Shown: positions 1-9,385, counted from the first letter of the stretch. The stretch is 64,000 nt of DNA from Verrucomicrobiota bacterium (GCA_026398275.1 JAPLTF010000027.1:16686-80685), one strand, 5' to 3'. The notes: generated by a model not told the origin, from the letters alone. Numbers and translations are program-made.

Positions 1-1
1 G

Positions 2-190
2 GTCTTGGGTGAATTGGAGGATGGAACGGTATTCATCATTGATGGGCACCACCGCTGCTTGGCCTATCTTTTTTCAGGCCGCGATTCCCTCCTGTGGGGC
101 GAGTATGTGCTCTGCCCCGTTGATCACCAGAAAGCCATGTTTGGAAAATTGACCGATCCCTCCGTCATCAGGCGCCTGCTTGGAGAATAA
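2..190 (+). CDS. C-terminal part of a small DGHHR-motif protein (cut by window edge)
   Basis: The frame is open to the left edge, so the true start lies outside the window. The visible ~62 residues carry an IDGHHRCLAY motif followed by a short hydrophobic/aromatic stretch and end in RRLLGE. Similar D/G-H-H-R motifs occur in ParB/sulfiredoxin-like nucleotide-binding folds and in some small phage or plasmid proteins, but the fragment is too short to assign a family. The next gene starts about 30 bases downstream on the same strand, so the two may be co-transcribed. Confidence 0.5.
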   Translation, partial: VLGELEDGTVFIIDGHHRCLAYLFSGRDSLLWGEYVLCPVDHQKAMFGKLTDPSVIRRLLGE

Positions 191-221
191 TCGAGGAGAA
201 GATCGAAAGAAGGCGCAGGCC

Positions 222-500
222 ATGAAGCCAACCGAGGAAGAAATCAGGAAGGAGGAGGAAAAGGCGGTATTGGACGGGAAAACCAACCGCCTCAGGAGCA
301 TTCCTCCCCAGCAGCTTCTGGAGAAAGTGGGTCCAGTGAGGGCGCAAAGGGAACTTCTGGGGAGAATCTGGAAGCAGGAAGAAAAGACTCCGAGAAACTT
401 CCTGGTCCCGGTGGAGAGACATCCAGCGTGGCCCGACGAGGAGAGAATTCTGACGTTGATCGGGCGGTTGACTTTGCTGGAAATTGGCTTGGACGACTGA
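222..500 (+). CDS. Small charged hypothetical protein
   Basis: A 92-residue protein that I do not recognise. The ATG at 222 is preferred because an AAGG-type ribosome-binding site lies about 9 bases upstream. A TTG at 180 would instead overlap the preceding gene. The N-terminal half is rich in Lys and Glu (predicted helix) and the C-terminal half is more hydrophobic (ILTLIGRLTLLEIGL). There is no signal peptide. It sits directly behind the DGHHR fragment and could be its partner, but that is only inference from position. Confidence 0.45.
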   Translation: MKPTEEEIRKEEEKAVLDGKTNRLRSIPPQQLLEKVGPVRAQRELLGRIWKQEEKTPRNFLVPVERHPAWPDEERILTLIGRLTLLEIGLDD

Positions 501-733
501 AAACCAGGATGGTTGCCAACCTCGCGCGGGCGCGCACGCGTTGTGTAGACGCTTTTCTCGTGGCATTTCGAATGGTCACGCGCGGGTGCGCGAGAATCGA
601 AGTGAAACGAGAGAAAACACTGGCGGCAATGGGGAAACAAAGTCGCAACATCCGCCGCAAAAATGGCAAGGGAGTGGCAAGGGAGATTTTTCTGCAAAAT
701 CCGATTTCCTTGTAACTCATTGATTACAAAGAA
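501..733. other. Intergenic stretch without a convincing gene
   Basis: About 230 bases between the small charged gene and the tRNA. Short frames exist on both strands but none has a ribosome-binding site or a recognisable product. I see no clear hairpin terminator or repeat. Confidence 0.5.
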
Positions 734-807
734 TCGGGCCGGCGAGATTTGAACTCGCGACCTCTTGAACCCCATTCAAGCGCTCTACCAAGCTGAGCCA
801 CGGCCCG
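734..807 (-). tRNA. tRNA-Pro (anticodon GGG)
   Basis: The reverse strand folds into a full cloverleaf. The 7-bp acceptor stem CGGGCCG/CGGCCCG is perfectly paired, the D stem GCTC/GAGC-type is present, the anticodon stem CTTGA/TCAAG has the loop ATGGGGT giving anticodon GGG, and the T arm contains GTTCAAAT. The discriminator base is A, and the 3' CCA is not encoded, so it would be added by CCA transferase. It reads proline CCC (and CCU by wobble) codons. Confidence 0.93.
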
Positions 808-919
808 TGACGGAATGAGGACAGTCGCGCAGACGGGTGGGGGATTCAAGAACGAAATTTGAAACGATATTGCGGGAAGGGGCGGGAGTGTCTAATGTCG
901 CGTTTCAACCATCACTTTT

Positions 920-1684
920 ATGCGCAAAAAAATCATCGCCGCGAACTGGAAAATGAACATGACCATCTCCGAAACGGAGAGCTTTCTCGAGGACTTCCGC
1001 CTCGATGTGGAGGAGGTGAACGGGGTCGAGATCGTGATCGCTCCGCCCTTCACCGCCCTGGCCAAGCTGTCGGAGCTTCTGGGGGGATCGCAGAAGATCC
1101 GGCTCGGCGCGCAGAACATGTATTTCGAGATGTCCGGCGCCTACACCGGCGAGGTCAGCCCGGCGATGCTGAGGGAATTGTTCGTCCGCTACGTCATTCT
1201 CGGCCACAGCGAGCGGCGGCAGCTGTTCGGGGAGACCGACGCGCTGATCAACAAGAAGGTTCATGCGGCGCTCGCTTCCGAGCTGAAGCCGATCCTCTGC
1301 GTGGGCGAGACGCTTGCCGAGCGCGATGCCGGGCAGGAGAAGGCCGTGCTCGAAACCCAGTTGAAGGGCAGCCTTGCGGGGGTGACCGCCGAGCAGATGC
1401 TCGACGTGGTCGTGGCCTACGAGCCGGTCTGGGCGATCGGAACCGGGCGCAATGCGTCCCCCGAACAGGCCCAGGACGCCCATGCGCACGTCCGCTCGGT
1501 GCTGGCTTCGCTGACCGATGCCGAGACCGCCGAGAAGGTCCGCATCCAATACGGTGGCAGCGTGAAGCCGGCGAATGCTCCGGTCCTCATGAGCCAGCCG
1601 GATATCGACGGCGCGCTGGTGGGCGGTGCAGCCCTCGAGCCCCGCAGCTTCTCGGAGATCGTGAAGGCAGCGGTTCCGGCGTAA
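920..1684 (+). CDS. tpiA: Triosephosphate isomerase
   Basis: A 254-residue cytoplasmic TIM-barrel enzyme that interconverts dihydroxyacetone phosphate and glyceraldehyde 3-phosphate in glycolysis and gluconeogenesis. All catalytic landmarks are visible: NWKMN with Lys11, the VILGHSERR motif with His96, and AYEPVWAIGTG with the catalytic base Glu168 followed by the flexible loop. The phosphate-binding QYGGSV and GALVGGAAL motifs are near the end. Length is normal for the family. The start at 920 is fixed by the conserved N-terminus, although no strong ribosome-binding site precedes it. It is convergent with tatD, leaving a ~60-base gap. Confidence 0.97.
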   Translation: MRKKIIAANWKMNMTISETESFLEDFRLDVEEVNGVEIVIAPPFTALAKLSELLGGSQKIRLGAQNMYFEMSGAYTGEVSPAMLRELFVRYVILGHSERRQLFGETDALINKKVHAALASELKPILCVGETLAERDAGQEKAVLETQLKGSLAGVTAEQMLDVVVAYEPVWAIGTGRNASPEQAQDAHAHVRSVLASLTDAETAEKVRIQYGGSVKPANAPVLMSQPDIDGALVGGAALEPRSFSEIVKAAVPA

Positions 1685-1747
1685 GGAGCCGCCAGACAAG
1701 CGAGTGGCTGGCACGTCTGTCAGGGAGTGCCGGCCGCCGCGCGTTTT

Positions 1748-2596
1748 TCAGGACAGCTTGAAGAATCCTTCGGCTGTCTTCTCAGTTGCGGCGGCGATCT
1801 GTTCCAGGGTCGTTCCGCGGACCTCGGCAATTTTTTCCGCGACGAGCCTTGTATGGGCAGGCTCGGCGCGCTTCCCCCGGTTCGGGATGGGAGCCAGATA
1901 CGGGCAGTCGGTTTCCACCATGAAGGCATTTTCCGGAACCATGGCCACGACCTCGCGGACGATCGGGGCATTTTTAAATGTCACGATGCCTGTGAACGAG
2001 ACGATGTGGCCCATGGCGAGGATTTCCTCCGCCTGGTCCGGCATGTTGCCGAAGCAGTGAAAGACTCCGCGCACCCGTCCTGTGTAGGGCTTTAAAATTT
2101 CAATCGTGTCATCCCAGGCGTCGCGCTGGTGGATCACGACATTGAGCCCGAGTTCGCAGGCGAGATCGAGCTGGGCCGAGAACGCCTCGGCCTGCGCGGA
2201 GCGGTAGGATCCGTCAACGATCATGGCTTCGGTGTCCTCCGCCATTTCGGCCTGGAGGGCGGAGAGAGCCGGGGACGACGCGAGGCGTTCGGAGGGAGGG
2301 TGATGGTAGTCGAGTCCGGTTTCGCCAATCGCCGCCACTTTCGGGTGGGTCGCGAGACCGCGCAGCACGTTGAGCCAGTCTCCGGATTCCTCCTCCACGT
2401 TCGTGGGATGGAGCCCGACAACCGCGTAGATCGAGGGATATTTGTCCGCGAGGGCGACCGCCCTCCGGCTGCTTTCGATGCCGGTTCCGATGGTGATGAT
2501 CCGGTGGACTCCGGCCTGCCGGGCCCGCTCCAGGGCGGCGTCGAGGTCGGCGGCAAAGTCCGGGTAGTCGAGGTGCGCATGGGTGTCAGTAAGCAT
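1748..2596 (-). CDS. tatD: TatD-family metal-dependent hydrolase
   Basis: A 282-residue TIM-barrel metallohydrolase of the TatD/YcfH family, which typically has Mg-dependent DNase activity. It begins with the metal-binding DTHAHLDYPDF motif. It also contains IGETGLDYHH (metal-ligand Glu), VVIHQRDA, FHCFGNM and the late VETDCPYLAP motif with its catalytic Asp. The middle contains an insert of about 25 residues (SALQAEMAEDTEAMIVDGSY) beyond the minimal fold. Its start lies one base after the stop of the upstream mqnC gene, so the two are probably translationally coupled. Confidence 0.9.
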   Translation of the reverse strand: MLTDTHAHLDYPDFAADLDAALERARQAGVHRIITIGTGIESSRRAVALADKYPSIYAVVGLHPTNVEEESGDWLNVLRGLATHPKVAAIGETGLDYHHPPSERLASSPALSALQAEMAEDTEAMIVDGSYRSAQAEAFSAQLDLACELGLNVVIHQRDAWDDTIEILKPYTGRVRGVFHCFGNMPDQAEEILAMGHIVSFTGIVTFKNAPIVREVVAMVPENAFMVETDCPYLAPIPNRGKRAEPAHTRLVAEKIAEVRGTTLEQIAAATEKTAEGFFKLS

Positions 2597-2597
2597 G

Positions 2598-3689
2598 TCA
2601 GTTCAGGAGTTGATACCAGGTGCTCCGGCGGTGGGGTTCATAGCCGGCTTCGCGGATCAGGCGTTCGATGTCGGCGGCCGAGAGCCGGAACGACGTTCCA
2701 GCGCTGGAGACGACGTTCTCCTCCATCATCACGCTGCCGAAATCGTTGGCGCCGAACTGCAGCGCGATCTGCCCGATCTTTGGTCCCTGGGTGACCCACG
2801 AGCTCTGGACGTTCTCAAAATTATCCAGGAAGATCCGTGCGATCGCCTGGGTGCGGAGGTATTCCGCGCTGGTGACGGTCTCGGCGCGGAGCTTCGTGTG
2901 CTCGGGTTGGAACGTCCAGCAGATGAAGGCCGTGAACCCGCCGGTTTCGTCCTGCAGGTCACGGAGCCGCCCGAGGTGCGCGATCCGGTCGTCGAGGGAT
3001 TCGACGTGCCCGAACATCATGGTGGCGCTGGATCTCAGGCCGAGCTGGTGGGCCTGGCGCATGACATCCAGCCACTGGTCGGAGTTGCATTTCAGCGGGG
3101 CGATCCGGTCGCGGACGGCGTCCACCAAGATCTCTCCACCGCCGCCGGGGATCGATCCGAGACCGGCCTCGATGAATTTCGAGATGACCTCGCGAACCGG
3201 CATTCCGAAGACATGCGAGAAATGGTTGAACTCCGGCGGGCTGAACCCATGGATGTTGATCTGCGGGTATTTCTCCCGGATGTGGGATAGCATGTTCAGG
3301 TAGAAATCGATTCCGAGCTTCGGATGGTGCCCGCCCTGGAGCAGGACCTGGACTCCGCCTTCCGCCGCCAGCTCGTCGAGCTTTTCGTCGATTTCATCGA
3401 GCGTCAGGACGTAATGGTCGTCGTCCTTTTCCGTGCGGTAGAACGCGCAGAATTTGCAGTAAACATTGCAGACGTTCGTGTAGTTGATGTTGCGGTCGAC
3501 GATGTAGGTCACGACGTCGTTGCCCCTGCCGTCGTAGGCGGCGGCCTTCGCAGCCTTGCGGCGGGCATCCGCCAATGACCCGAGCACCTCGAGCGGCAGC
3601 TCGTGCAGCGCGCGGGCGTCATCGGGGGTGATCCGCCCGCCGTCCAGGATTTTGTCCACCAATTCGTCTTCTGCGCAGATTACAGACAT
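2598..3689 (-). CDS. mqnC: Cyclic dehypoxanthinyl futalosine synthase (menaquinone biosynthesis)
   Basis: A radical-SAM enzyme of the MqnC/CofH group that cyclises dehypoxanthine futalosine in the futalosine route to menaquinone. The iron-sulfur cluster ligands are in CNVYCKFC (CX3CX2C). The family-specific stretches VLLQGGHHPKLGI, HGFSPPEF and GLGSIPGGGGEILVD follow, then ATMMFGH. I chose the ATG at 3689 (363 residues, normal family length) over an upstream start that would add 31 non-conserved residues. It is followed by tatD with a one-base gap. Its presence suggests that this organism makes menaquinone without the Men pathway, though the other mqn genes are not in the window. Confidence 0.9.
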   Translation of the reverse strand: MSVICAEDELVDKILDGGRITPDDARALHELPLEVLGSLADARRKAAKAAAYDGRGNDVVTYIVDRNINYTNVCNVYCKFCAFYRTEKDDDHYVLTLDEIDEKLDELAAEGGVQVLLQGGHHPKLGIDFYLNMLSHIREKYPQINIHGFSPPEFNHFSHVFGMPVREVISKFIEAGLGSIPGGGGEILVDAVRDRIAPLKCNSDQWLDVMRQAHQLGLRSSATMMFGHVESLDDRIAHLGRLRDLQDETGGFTAFICWTFQPEHTKLRAETVTSAEYLRTQAIARIFLDNFENVQSSWVTQGPKIGQIALQFGANDFGSVMMEENVVSSAGTSFRLSAADIERLIREAGYEPHRRSTWYQLLN

Positions 3690-3808
3690 AACCGGCACCC
3701 TAGCCCCCGCTGCCGCCGATTTCAACCGCAGGTTCGCCGTAAATATTTCCTCGCCGAAAGGAGGCGAATTGACGAGTATCAAAGTTCGCCAATTCCCCGC
3801 AACTTCTC

Positions 3809-5578
3809 ATGAATTTCCGGCATTTTGTTCTGGCTGCGCTGCTTTTCCCCGTGATGGGTGCACGCGGCGACCTCTCGTCCAGCGAGGGGCAGCCGGATAT
3901 TTTTTCCGGGCTTTATGAGAACGGGGCCTTTCAATCGCCCACATTCGTCAACTCGGTGGTGGGGTGGAACACGTTTTATAATGCTGGTTTTCGCGGGTCG
4001 GGGAGGGTGATCGCCAATGTCGAGGCCGGCCTGGTTTGGAGCGGGCACGATGTGTTCCTGCGCCCCGCGAGTTCCCTGCCAGCCGTGGGCATGACGTATG
4101 CTGGGACAGGCGCATTGAATGAGGTCGACTACCACGCAACCATGGTCGGCCATGTTCTGGCGGGCGCGGGCTACGTGCCCGGGACCGACCCTGTGGATTA
4201 CTACCTCTACAGCCTCGGGATGGCCCCCATGGCGCAGATCTGGTCCGGGGCGATCGCGACTGAATATTCACCGACCGACACCGGGTCATTTTCCACAACC
4301 ACCAATTCGACGGTATCAGTCTATCGGGCGTTCTTTCAGGGCATCGGCAATGTGAAGCCGGATGCGATCAACAGCAGTTGGGGCGGCGCGGATCTCCAGT
4401 CTCCCGAGGTCGTTGCCATCGAAGGGTTGGCCCGGCAGAACCCCACGGTCGCCTTCGTGGCGTCCGCCGGAAATGGAGGCAACGCCTCCGTCTCCGCGCC
4501 GGGGTCGACCTTCAACAGCATTACGGTCGGTTCGCTGGGCGGGAGCACATTTTTAGAACCCTCTTCCTTTAGCTCCCGGGGGCCTGCAGAATTCTACAAC
4601 CCGGTGACCGGCCAAACCCTGACCGGCGTTCGCGCGGCGGTGGATATTGCCGCTCCCGGAGAGCTTCTCTTTCTGGCGGCCTATCTTGGCCCGACGGGTT
4701 CTCTTGGCGCCTCGACGGACCCCAACATCATGCAGATTGTTCAGAATCCCTCGCCATCCAACCTGAATTGGGTCAACCAGGATGGGACGAGCTTCTCTTC
4801 GCCGATCGTCGCCGGCGGGATCACGTTGCTCAAAGATGCTGCGGCAAACGCGCTTTTCTACAACCTGAACGGCGTCGCCTCGGCGAATGACACGCGCGTG
4901 ATCAAATCAGTTCTGATGGCCGGAGCCACGGAGACCGTGGGCTGGAACAACGGGCAGTCTGTCAACGGGGACGGGGCGATTCTAACGACCCAGGCCCTCG
5001 ACTATGCGACTGGAGCCGGGGCGCTCAACCTGGACACCGCAGTGGGAATCTACCTGCTCTCAGGAACCCGCGATGTTGCGGGATCCGGCGGAGGGGCGAT
5101 CTCGGAAAGCGGCTGGGATTTTGGCACGGTCGGACGCTCCCAATCGAACGACTACCTGTTCACTAATCCGTTCGAGACGCCCGTCGAGCTCACGATCTCG
5201 CTGAACTGGTTTGCGGGATCATCCTTCAACAACACATCTGGACTCGGCGAGAATCTGAGCTTTTCCGACCTGAACCTTCAGGTCTGGACGGTCGTGAATG
5301 GCGCATTGACGACGCTCGTTGCCGAATCCGCCTCGATCTACAACAACGCCGAATTCCTCCGGGTCGACCTGCCGGCAGGCACGTATGCCCTCCGCATCAC
5401 GTTTAACGGCGTCGTTTACGAGACCGTCCCCGACAGCGTAACCGGGGAGGAATATGGCCTGGCCTGGCAGGCCGTCCCCGAGCCAGCCAGCATCGTTCTG
5501 CTGCTTCTCGCCGGTGTGGTGATTGGCCTGAAGGTGCGCATAAACCGTTCCGGGAAGGTCCGCCAGCCGGCGCCGTGA
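3809..5578 (+). CDS. Subtilisin-like (S8) serine peptidase with a PEP-CTERM-type tail
   Basis: A 589-residue secreted protein. An N-terminal signal peptide (~residues 1-20) is followed by a peptidase S8 domain (~60-410). The catalytic Ser328 lies in DGTSFSSPIVAGG and the His109 region reads YHATMVGHVLAG. The position of the catalytic Asp reads VIANVEAGL, so a Glu (72) stands where Asp is expected. A ~130-residue beta-rich domain follows. The protein ends with a VPEPASIVLLLLAG tail: PEP motif, one membrane helix and basic residues, the classic exosortase sorting signal. It is therefore probably exported and anchored or released by the exosortase encoded near 35 kb. It is divergent from mqnC. 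Confidence 0.85.
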   Translation: MNFRHFVLAALLFPVMGARGDLSSSEGQPDIFSGLYENGAFQSPTFVNSVVGWNTFYNAGFRGSGRVIANVEAGLVWSGHDVFLRPASSLPAVGMTYAGTGALNEVDYHATMVGHVLAGAGYVPGTDPVDYYLYSLGMAPMAQIWSGAIATEYSPTDTGSFSTTTNSTVSVYRAFFQGIGNVKPDAINSSWGGADLQSPEVVAIEGLARQNPTVAFVASAGNGGNASVSAPGSTFNSITVGSLGGSTFLEPSSFSSRGPAEFYNPVTGQTLTGVRAAVDIAAPGELLFLAAYLGPTGSLGASTDPNIMQIVQNPSPSNLNWVNQDGTSFSSPIVAGGITLLKDAAANALFYNLNGVASANDTRVIKSVLMAGATETVGWNNGQSVNGDGAILTTQALDYATGAGALNLDTAVGIYLLSGTRDVAGSGGGAISESGWDFGTVGRSQSNDYLFTNPFETPVELTISLNWFAGSSFNNTSGLGENLSFSDLNLQVWTVVNGALTTLVAESASIYNNAEFLRVDLPAGTYALRITFNGVVYETVPDSVTGEEYGLAWQAVPEPASIVLLLLAGVVIGLKVRINRSGKVRQPAP

Positions 5579-5628
5579 GAAAATGCCCGCGCGGAACGCC
5601 CCGCGCCAACATTTTTTCAAAAATTCCC

Positions 5629-5656
5629 TTGCCAGTGCGGCGCGCATCCCTAGTCT
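5629..5656 (+). promoter_or_regulatory. Predicted promoter of rpsJ-rplC
   Basis: A TTGCCA box at 5629 and a TAGTCT box at 5651 are separated by 16 bases and lie about 57 bases before the rpsJ start. The same pattern (TTGCCA or TTGACG, 16-17 bases, TA then G or C then T) recurs before acpP and the barrel-protein gene at 15 kb, which supports it as a housekeeping promoter. Confidence 0.5.
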
Positions 5657-5712
5657 TTCCCTCCCGCTCAATGTCGGGATTTTAACCAAAAACATTCACT
5701 GTTCTTTATTTT

Positions 5713-6030
5713 ATGGCATCACCATCAGCCCAAAAAATCCGAATCCGGCTCAAAGGATTCGACTACCGCATCCTCGATGCGTCCGCGCATGAGATCGTGG
5801 AGACCGCGAAGCGCACCGGATCCAAAGTCACCGGACCGATCCCGCTTCCGACCCGCATCGAAAAATTCACCGTCAACCGCTCGCCGCACGTCGACAAGAA
5901 GTCGATGGAGCAGTTCGAAATCCGCACCCACAAGCGGCTTCTCGACATCGTCGAGCCCACGGCCAAGACCGTTGACGAGCTCCGCAAACTGAACCTCCCG
6001 GCCGGGGTCGACATCACCATCAAGATCTGA
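5713..6030 (+). CDS. rpsJ: 30S ribosomal protein S10
   Basis: A 105-residue protein with the complete S10 signature: [14 protein letters not shown] near the N-terminus, [24 protein letters not shown] in the middle, and [16 protein letters not shown] followed by [11 protein letters not shown] at the end. S10 is part of the 30S head and also the NusE partner in antitermination. It is the first gene of the classic S10 operon and is followed five bases later by rplC, as expected. The usual upstream genes (tuf, fus) are absent; a secreted peptidase lies there instead. Confidence 0.97.
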   Translation: MASPSAQKIRIRLKGFDYRILDASAHEIVETAKRTGSKVTGPIPLPTRIEKFTVNRSPHVDKKSMEQFEIRTHKRLLDIVEPTAKTVDELRKLNLPAGVDITIKI

Positions 6031-6035
6031 CCGTT

Positions 6036-6683
6036 ATGAGCATTGGACTTCTCGGAAAAAAACTTGGCATGACCCGCGTCTATGATGACAAGGGCCGCTG
6101 CACACCAGCCACCGTCATCGAGGCGGGCGGCAATCGCATTCTTCAAACCAAAAACGCGGAGAAGGACGGCTACACGTCGGTCCAGATCGGTTTTGACGAC
6201 CAGAAACCCCAGCGCGTCACGAAGGCGCAGACCGGGCACTTTGGCAAAACCACCTCGACGCCGAAGCGGTTCATCCGGGAGTTCCGACTCGCCGCAGGCG
6301 AAACCGCTCCGGAATCCGCGGACGTCGCGGTCACGGTCTTCGAGACCGGACAGTTCGTGGACGTGATCGGCCAGTCGAAAGGCAAGGGCTTCCAGGGCAC
6401 GATCAAAAAGCACAACTTCCATGGCCAGCCGATGACCCACGGTTCGACGATGCACCGCCGGAACGGCGCCATCGGCAACCGCTCGACCCCGGGCCGCGTC
6501 TGGAAAAATATGGGCATGCCCGGACACATGGGCGACGAGCGCGTCACGCTTCAAAACCTCCGCGTGCTTCAGGTGCGCGGCGAAGAGGGCGTGATTGTCG
6601 TCAGCGGAGCGATCCCCGGAGCCAAGGGTTCCTACGTGATCGTCCGGCCTTCGAAGAAAAAGAAGCCCGCCGCGAAAAAGTAA
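6036..6683 (+). CDS. rplC: 50S ribosomal protein L3
   Basis: A 215-residue protein recognisable as L3 from the N-terminal [16 protein letters not shown], the [13 protein letters not shown] motif and the strongly conserved [34 protein letters not shown] region, with a Lys-rich end. L3 is an early-assembly protein near the peptidyl-transferase centre. In most bacteria rplD, rplW and rplB follow at once. Here a hairpin terminator and an opposing gene follow instead, so the S10 operon is interrupted after its second gene. Confidence 0.97.
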   Translation: MSIGLLGKKLGMTRVYDDKGRCTPATVIEAGGNRILQTKNAEKDGYTSVQIGFDDQKPQRVTKAQTGHFGKTTSTPKRFIREFRLAAGETAPESADVAVTVFETGQFVDVIGQSKGKGFQGTIKKHNFHGQPMTHGSTMHRRNGAIGNRSTPGRVWKNMGMPGHMGDERVTLQNLRVLQVRGEEGVIVVSGAIPGAKGSYVIVRPSKKKKPAAKK

Positions 6684-6720
6684 CCACCTCATCCCTGGGC
6701 GACCGGGGACGGAATTTCCA

Positions 6721-6753
6721 GCCGCTCCGGTTTTCCATCGGGGCGGCCTTTTT
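6721..6753 (+). terminator. Rho-independent terminator after rplC
   Basis: A 9-bp stem (GCCGCTCCG paired with CGGGGCGGC, one G-U pair) with a 9-base loop, followed by CTTTTT. It lies 38 bases after the rplC stop and marks the end of the two-gene rpsJ-rplC transcript. Confidence 0.8.
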
Positions 6754-6849
6754 CGTTTGCGCGCCCGGCAGGGCGCACCCACCCGGGGGTTGAAATCCCC
6801 TGCCCGCCCTTCGCCTGTCTTCGTTTCCCCTGCCGGACAGGCCCTATTG

Positions 6850-8268
6850 TCAGCCGCATGAATTTCCGTCCGGCGTGCAGCCGAATAGCCGTCGGTCCTG
6901 GATGATCGCGGCGACTTCTTCGGGGACCATCTTTTTCCATGCGGAATCACCTTTGCGGATGAGGGCGAGGACGTCAGCGGAGCGGATGGGGAGAAACTCC
7001 GGCTGGTAGCCCCTGATGCCTTCGATGAATTTGTTTTGGAGAAGATGGGTGTAGAGGTGGGTGAGATTGGGGGCCACGTGGAAGTTGTCCGCCGTGACGA
7101 CCCGGCCATCGGGCATGAGGCGGGGGTAGGCGTAGAGCTTGACCCCGTTTTTGAAGAGTCGGCCGAGGCCTTCGAGGATGCCGCCCTCGAGGTCGGCGTA
7201 GAATTTTTCCTCAAAGATCTCATGCATGCCCGGGATCCCGAGCGGGAGCCCGATCATCTTGTCGGTGTAGATCGTGAGGTAGTTGACGAGTCGATGGAAC
7301 TCGCCGTAGTTCGAGATCAGGACGGTGCGCCCCAGCGCGCCGAGCATGTCCACGCGGTCGAGGAAATCGCGGAGGTCGAGGTGTCCGGTCGAGAGCAGGT
7401 TTTTCATGGTGATCTCCATGAGGATTTCCGGCTGCGTGCCCTGGACCTGCTCCTCCTTCTCAAACATCCTGAGCGCGCAGTCGAGCATGTCGTTGGTGAT
7501 GTGGGTGACCGGGCGGAAGCTGCCGCGCTCGACGAGGAGCGGCTTTTTGTAGAACGCGTCCGCCGCCTGCACGACCTCTCCGTCCGAGCGGAAGAGCGTC
7601 GCATTGGTGAGACCCTGAACGACGAGCTGCAGGCTCATGATCCGGTTGTCCACGCCGGGAAATGCCGGGCCGGAAAACCGGATCATGTCCACGATGATCC
7701 GGCCGGGCGACAGGTCGTCCATGAGCGCTGCGATGAGGCTCTCCGGCTTTTCTGCGAGGTGGAAGGCGGCATGGACGAGGTTCACCCCGAAGATGCCGAG
7801 CGCCTCCTGCTGCTGCAGGTTTTCCAGATCCAGCATGCGGACATGGAGGATGATTTCGCTGAAAGGGGCGCGGGGCGCGTGCTGGAAGCGGAGGCCGGCC
7901 CAGCCGTGGGACTCATCGTGGCGGCGGAAGCTGCGGGCGGCGACGGTATCGGCGAAGACAAAAAACTGGCGCTCCGAGCCGACGGTGGCGTCGAGGCGTT
8001 CGATCAGGAGCCCGACCTCGTGGGTGAGCATCGTGTCGAGCCGGGCGCGGCTCACGTAGCGCTCGCACGTCCCGTAAATCGCATCGCTAAAAACCATGTC
8101 GTAGGCCGAGATCGACTTGGCGATCGTTCCCGCGGCCCCGCCGGCGGAAAAAAACCGTCGCGCGACCTCCTGTCCGGCACCGATCTCCGCGAAGGTCCCG
8201 TAGAGCCTCCGGTCCATGTTGATCTCAAAGGCCTTCTTCCCGACGTGCTGGTCAATTCCCTGTGCCAT
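6850..8268 (-). CDS. Conserved cytoplasmic protein of unknown function (~470 residues)
   Basis: A 472-residue soluble protein without signal peptide or membrane helix. The start at 8268 ([17 protein letters not shown]) is preferred over one six codons upstream because conservation-like features begin there. Visible blocks are a Gly-rich [17 protein letters not shown] near residue 30, which could bind a nucleotide or cofactor, [27 protein letters not shown] and a C-terminal [22 protein letters not shown]. Comparable proteins of this length occur in diverse bacteria, and I recall some being mislabelled as TonB-dependent receptors, but nothing here looks like a barrel. I assign no function. Confidence 0.75.
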   Translation of the reverse strand: MAQGIDQHVGKKAFEINMDRRLYGTFAEIGAGQEVARRFFSAGGAAGTIAKSISAYDMVFSDAIYGTCERYVSRARLDTMLTHEVGLLIERLDATVGSERQFFVFADTVAARSFRRHDESHGWAGLRFQHAPRAPFSEIILHVRMLDLENLQQQEALGIFGVNLVHAAFHLAEKPESLIAALMDDLSPGRIIVDMIRFSGPAFPGVDNRIMSLQLVVQGLTNATLFRSDGEVVQAADAFYKKPLLVERGSFRPVTHITNDMLDCALRMFEKEEQVQGTQPEILMEITMKNLLSTGHLDLRDFLDRVDMLGALGRTVLISNYGEFHRLVNYLTIYTDKMIGLPLGIPGMHEIFEEKFYADLEGGILEGLGRLFKNGVKLYAYPRLMPDGRVVTADNFHVAPNLTHLYTHLLQNKFIEGIRGYQPEFLPIRSADVLALIRKGDSAWKKMVPEEVAAIIQDRRLFGCTPDGNSCG

Positions 8269-8317
8269 GGCGCGGGACGCTACCACAGGCGGCAGGGCGC
8301 TGGGAAGAGGATCAGCG

Positions 8318-9385
8318 TTATTTCGGCAACCTCTGCTCGCTGGCGGGCTGTTCGGGCGCGGCTGGTTCGGCTGCGGGCGGCGCGGTCAGCAGGCTCACGA
8401 GCCGCTGTCCGGATTCCGTGAGGCGCGGACTCCCGGCCGGTCCGCCGATCAGGCGGCGGGTGGCGAGGGCGTAGGAAGTTGAGGAATCCTTCACCCATGC
8501 CACCTCGGGGGCGGTCACCGGTTTTTGCGATGCGACGGCGTGGACGGGGAAGCCGGTTCCCGTGAAGGAGATCGTCCATGCGGGGGGGCTGGCGATTTCT
8601 CCGGCCGGCACGAGCCACGGGCAGTTATGCAGGATCGAGAGGTCGGGGGAGTTGGGGATGGTGAGTTTGAAGACCGGCTCCAGCCCGGCGAGGAATTTTG
8701 TGATCCGAAAACCGGGATCCCTCGCGGATGCGAGCAGGATGGCCGACGGGTCGGTGCCGGAGAGGTTCATGCCGTTGAAGAGCCCGTGCTTGTTGGGGTC
8801 CCCGGAGGAGCGGGCGGCATACCAGGCCTCGAAATTTTCGCTGAGCAGGATGCCGATCTCGAAATGCACATGCGCCCGCTGGCGGTCAATGCCCGCCCCG
8901 GAAAAACCAAGCCGTCCCAGGACCTCCCCCTGGCGGACGATTTGGTCGGGCTCGACCGCTGTCGACGCGAGGTGGGCGTAGAGGGTGTAGATCGGACATC
9001 CCTCGATCCGGTGTTCGACGACGATGTATCGGCCGTAATTTGACGCGCCGGCTTCCTTGCTCACGTGGACCACCCGCCCTGCGGCGGAGGCAAGGATGTC
9101 ATCGAGCGGGTTGCCCGACGGGTCCCGCTGAAGCGGCTGGATGTCGACACCCTCGTGAAGCGTGGCGTAGACCACGCCTTGCGGCGTTCGCTGCGGGCCA
9201 CGCACAAATCCGAATCGCCCGCCCTCCCACGGGTAGCTTTTCTCGCCCTCGAAATCCCTCTCGACATACATGTAGAAGTCTTCCGGGCGCCCTTCGAGGA
9301 GCGCGCGGTTCCTGGTCGGGAAATCGAAGAGCGCGGCCTGCACCCCGGAGATGGCGAGAAGGGCCGCGAGCAGACGCAGGATCAT
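8318..9385 (-). CDS. Secreted M23-family metallopeptidase (LytM-like)
   Basis: A 355-residue protein with an N-terminal signal peptide (~1-18). Its M23 domain shows the zinc ligands His77 and Asp81 in HEGVD and His174 in HVHFE, with the catalytic His138 in LYAHL and His172 as the second HxH residue. Such enzymes cleave peptidoglycan peptide bridges or act as scaffolds for amidases. A C-terminal beta-rich region of ~150 residues and a Pro/Ala-rich tail follow. Its start overlaps the stop of the upstream small secreted gene by four bases (ATGA), so the two form an operon. Confidence 0.88.
   Translation of the reverse strand: MILRLLAALLAISGVQAALFDFPTRNRALLEGRPEDFYMYVERDFEGEKSYPWEGGRFGFVRGPQRTPQGVVYATLHEGVDIQPLQRDPSGNPLDDILASAAGRVVHVSKEAGASNYGRYIVVEHRIEGCPIYTLYAHLASTAVEPDQIVRQGEVLGRLGFSGAGIDRQRAHVHFEIGILLSENFEAWYAARSSGDPNKHGLFNGMNLSGTDPSAILLASARDPGFRITKFLAGLEPVFKLTIPNSPDLSILHNCPWLVPAGEIASPPAWTISFTGTGFPVHAVASQKPVTAPEVAWVKDSSTSYALATRRLIGGPAGSPRLTESGQRLVSLLTAPPAAEPAAPEQPASEQRLPK

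Noticed and set aside
6770..6830. GC-rich CGGCAGGGCGCACCC region after rplC as a REP or CRISPR repeat
   Set aside because: It has no repeated unit in the vicinity and no clean stem-loop beyond the rplC terminator.
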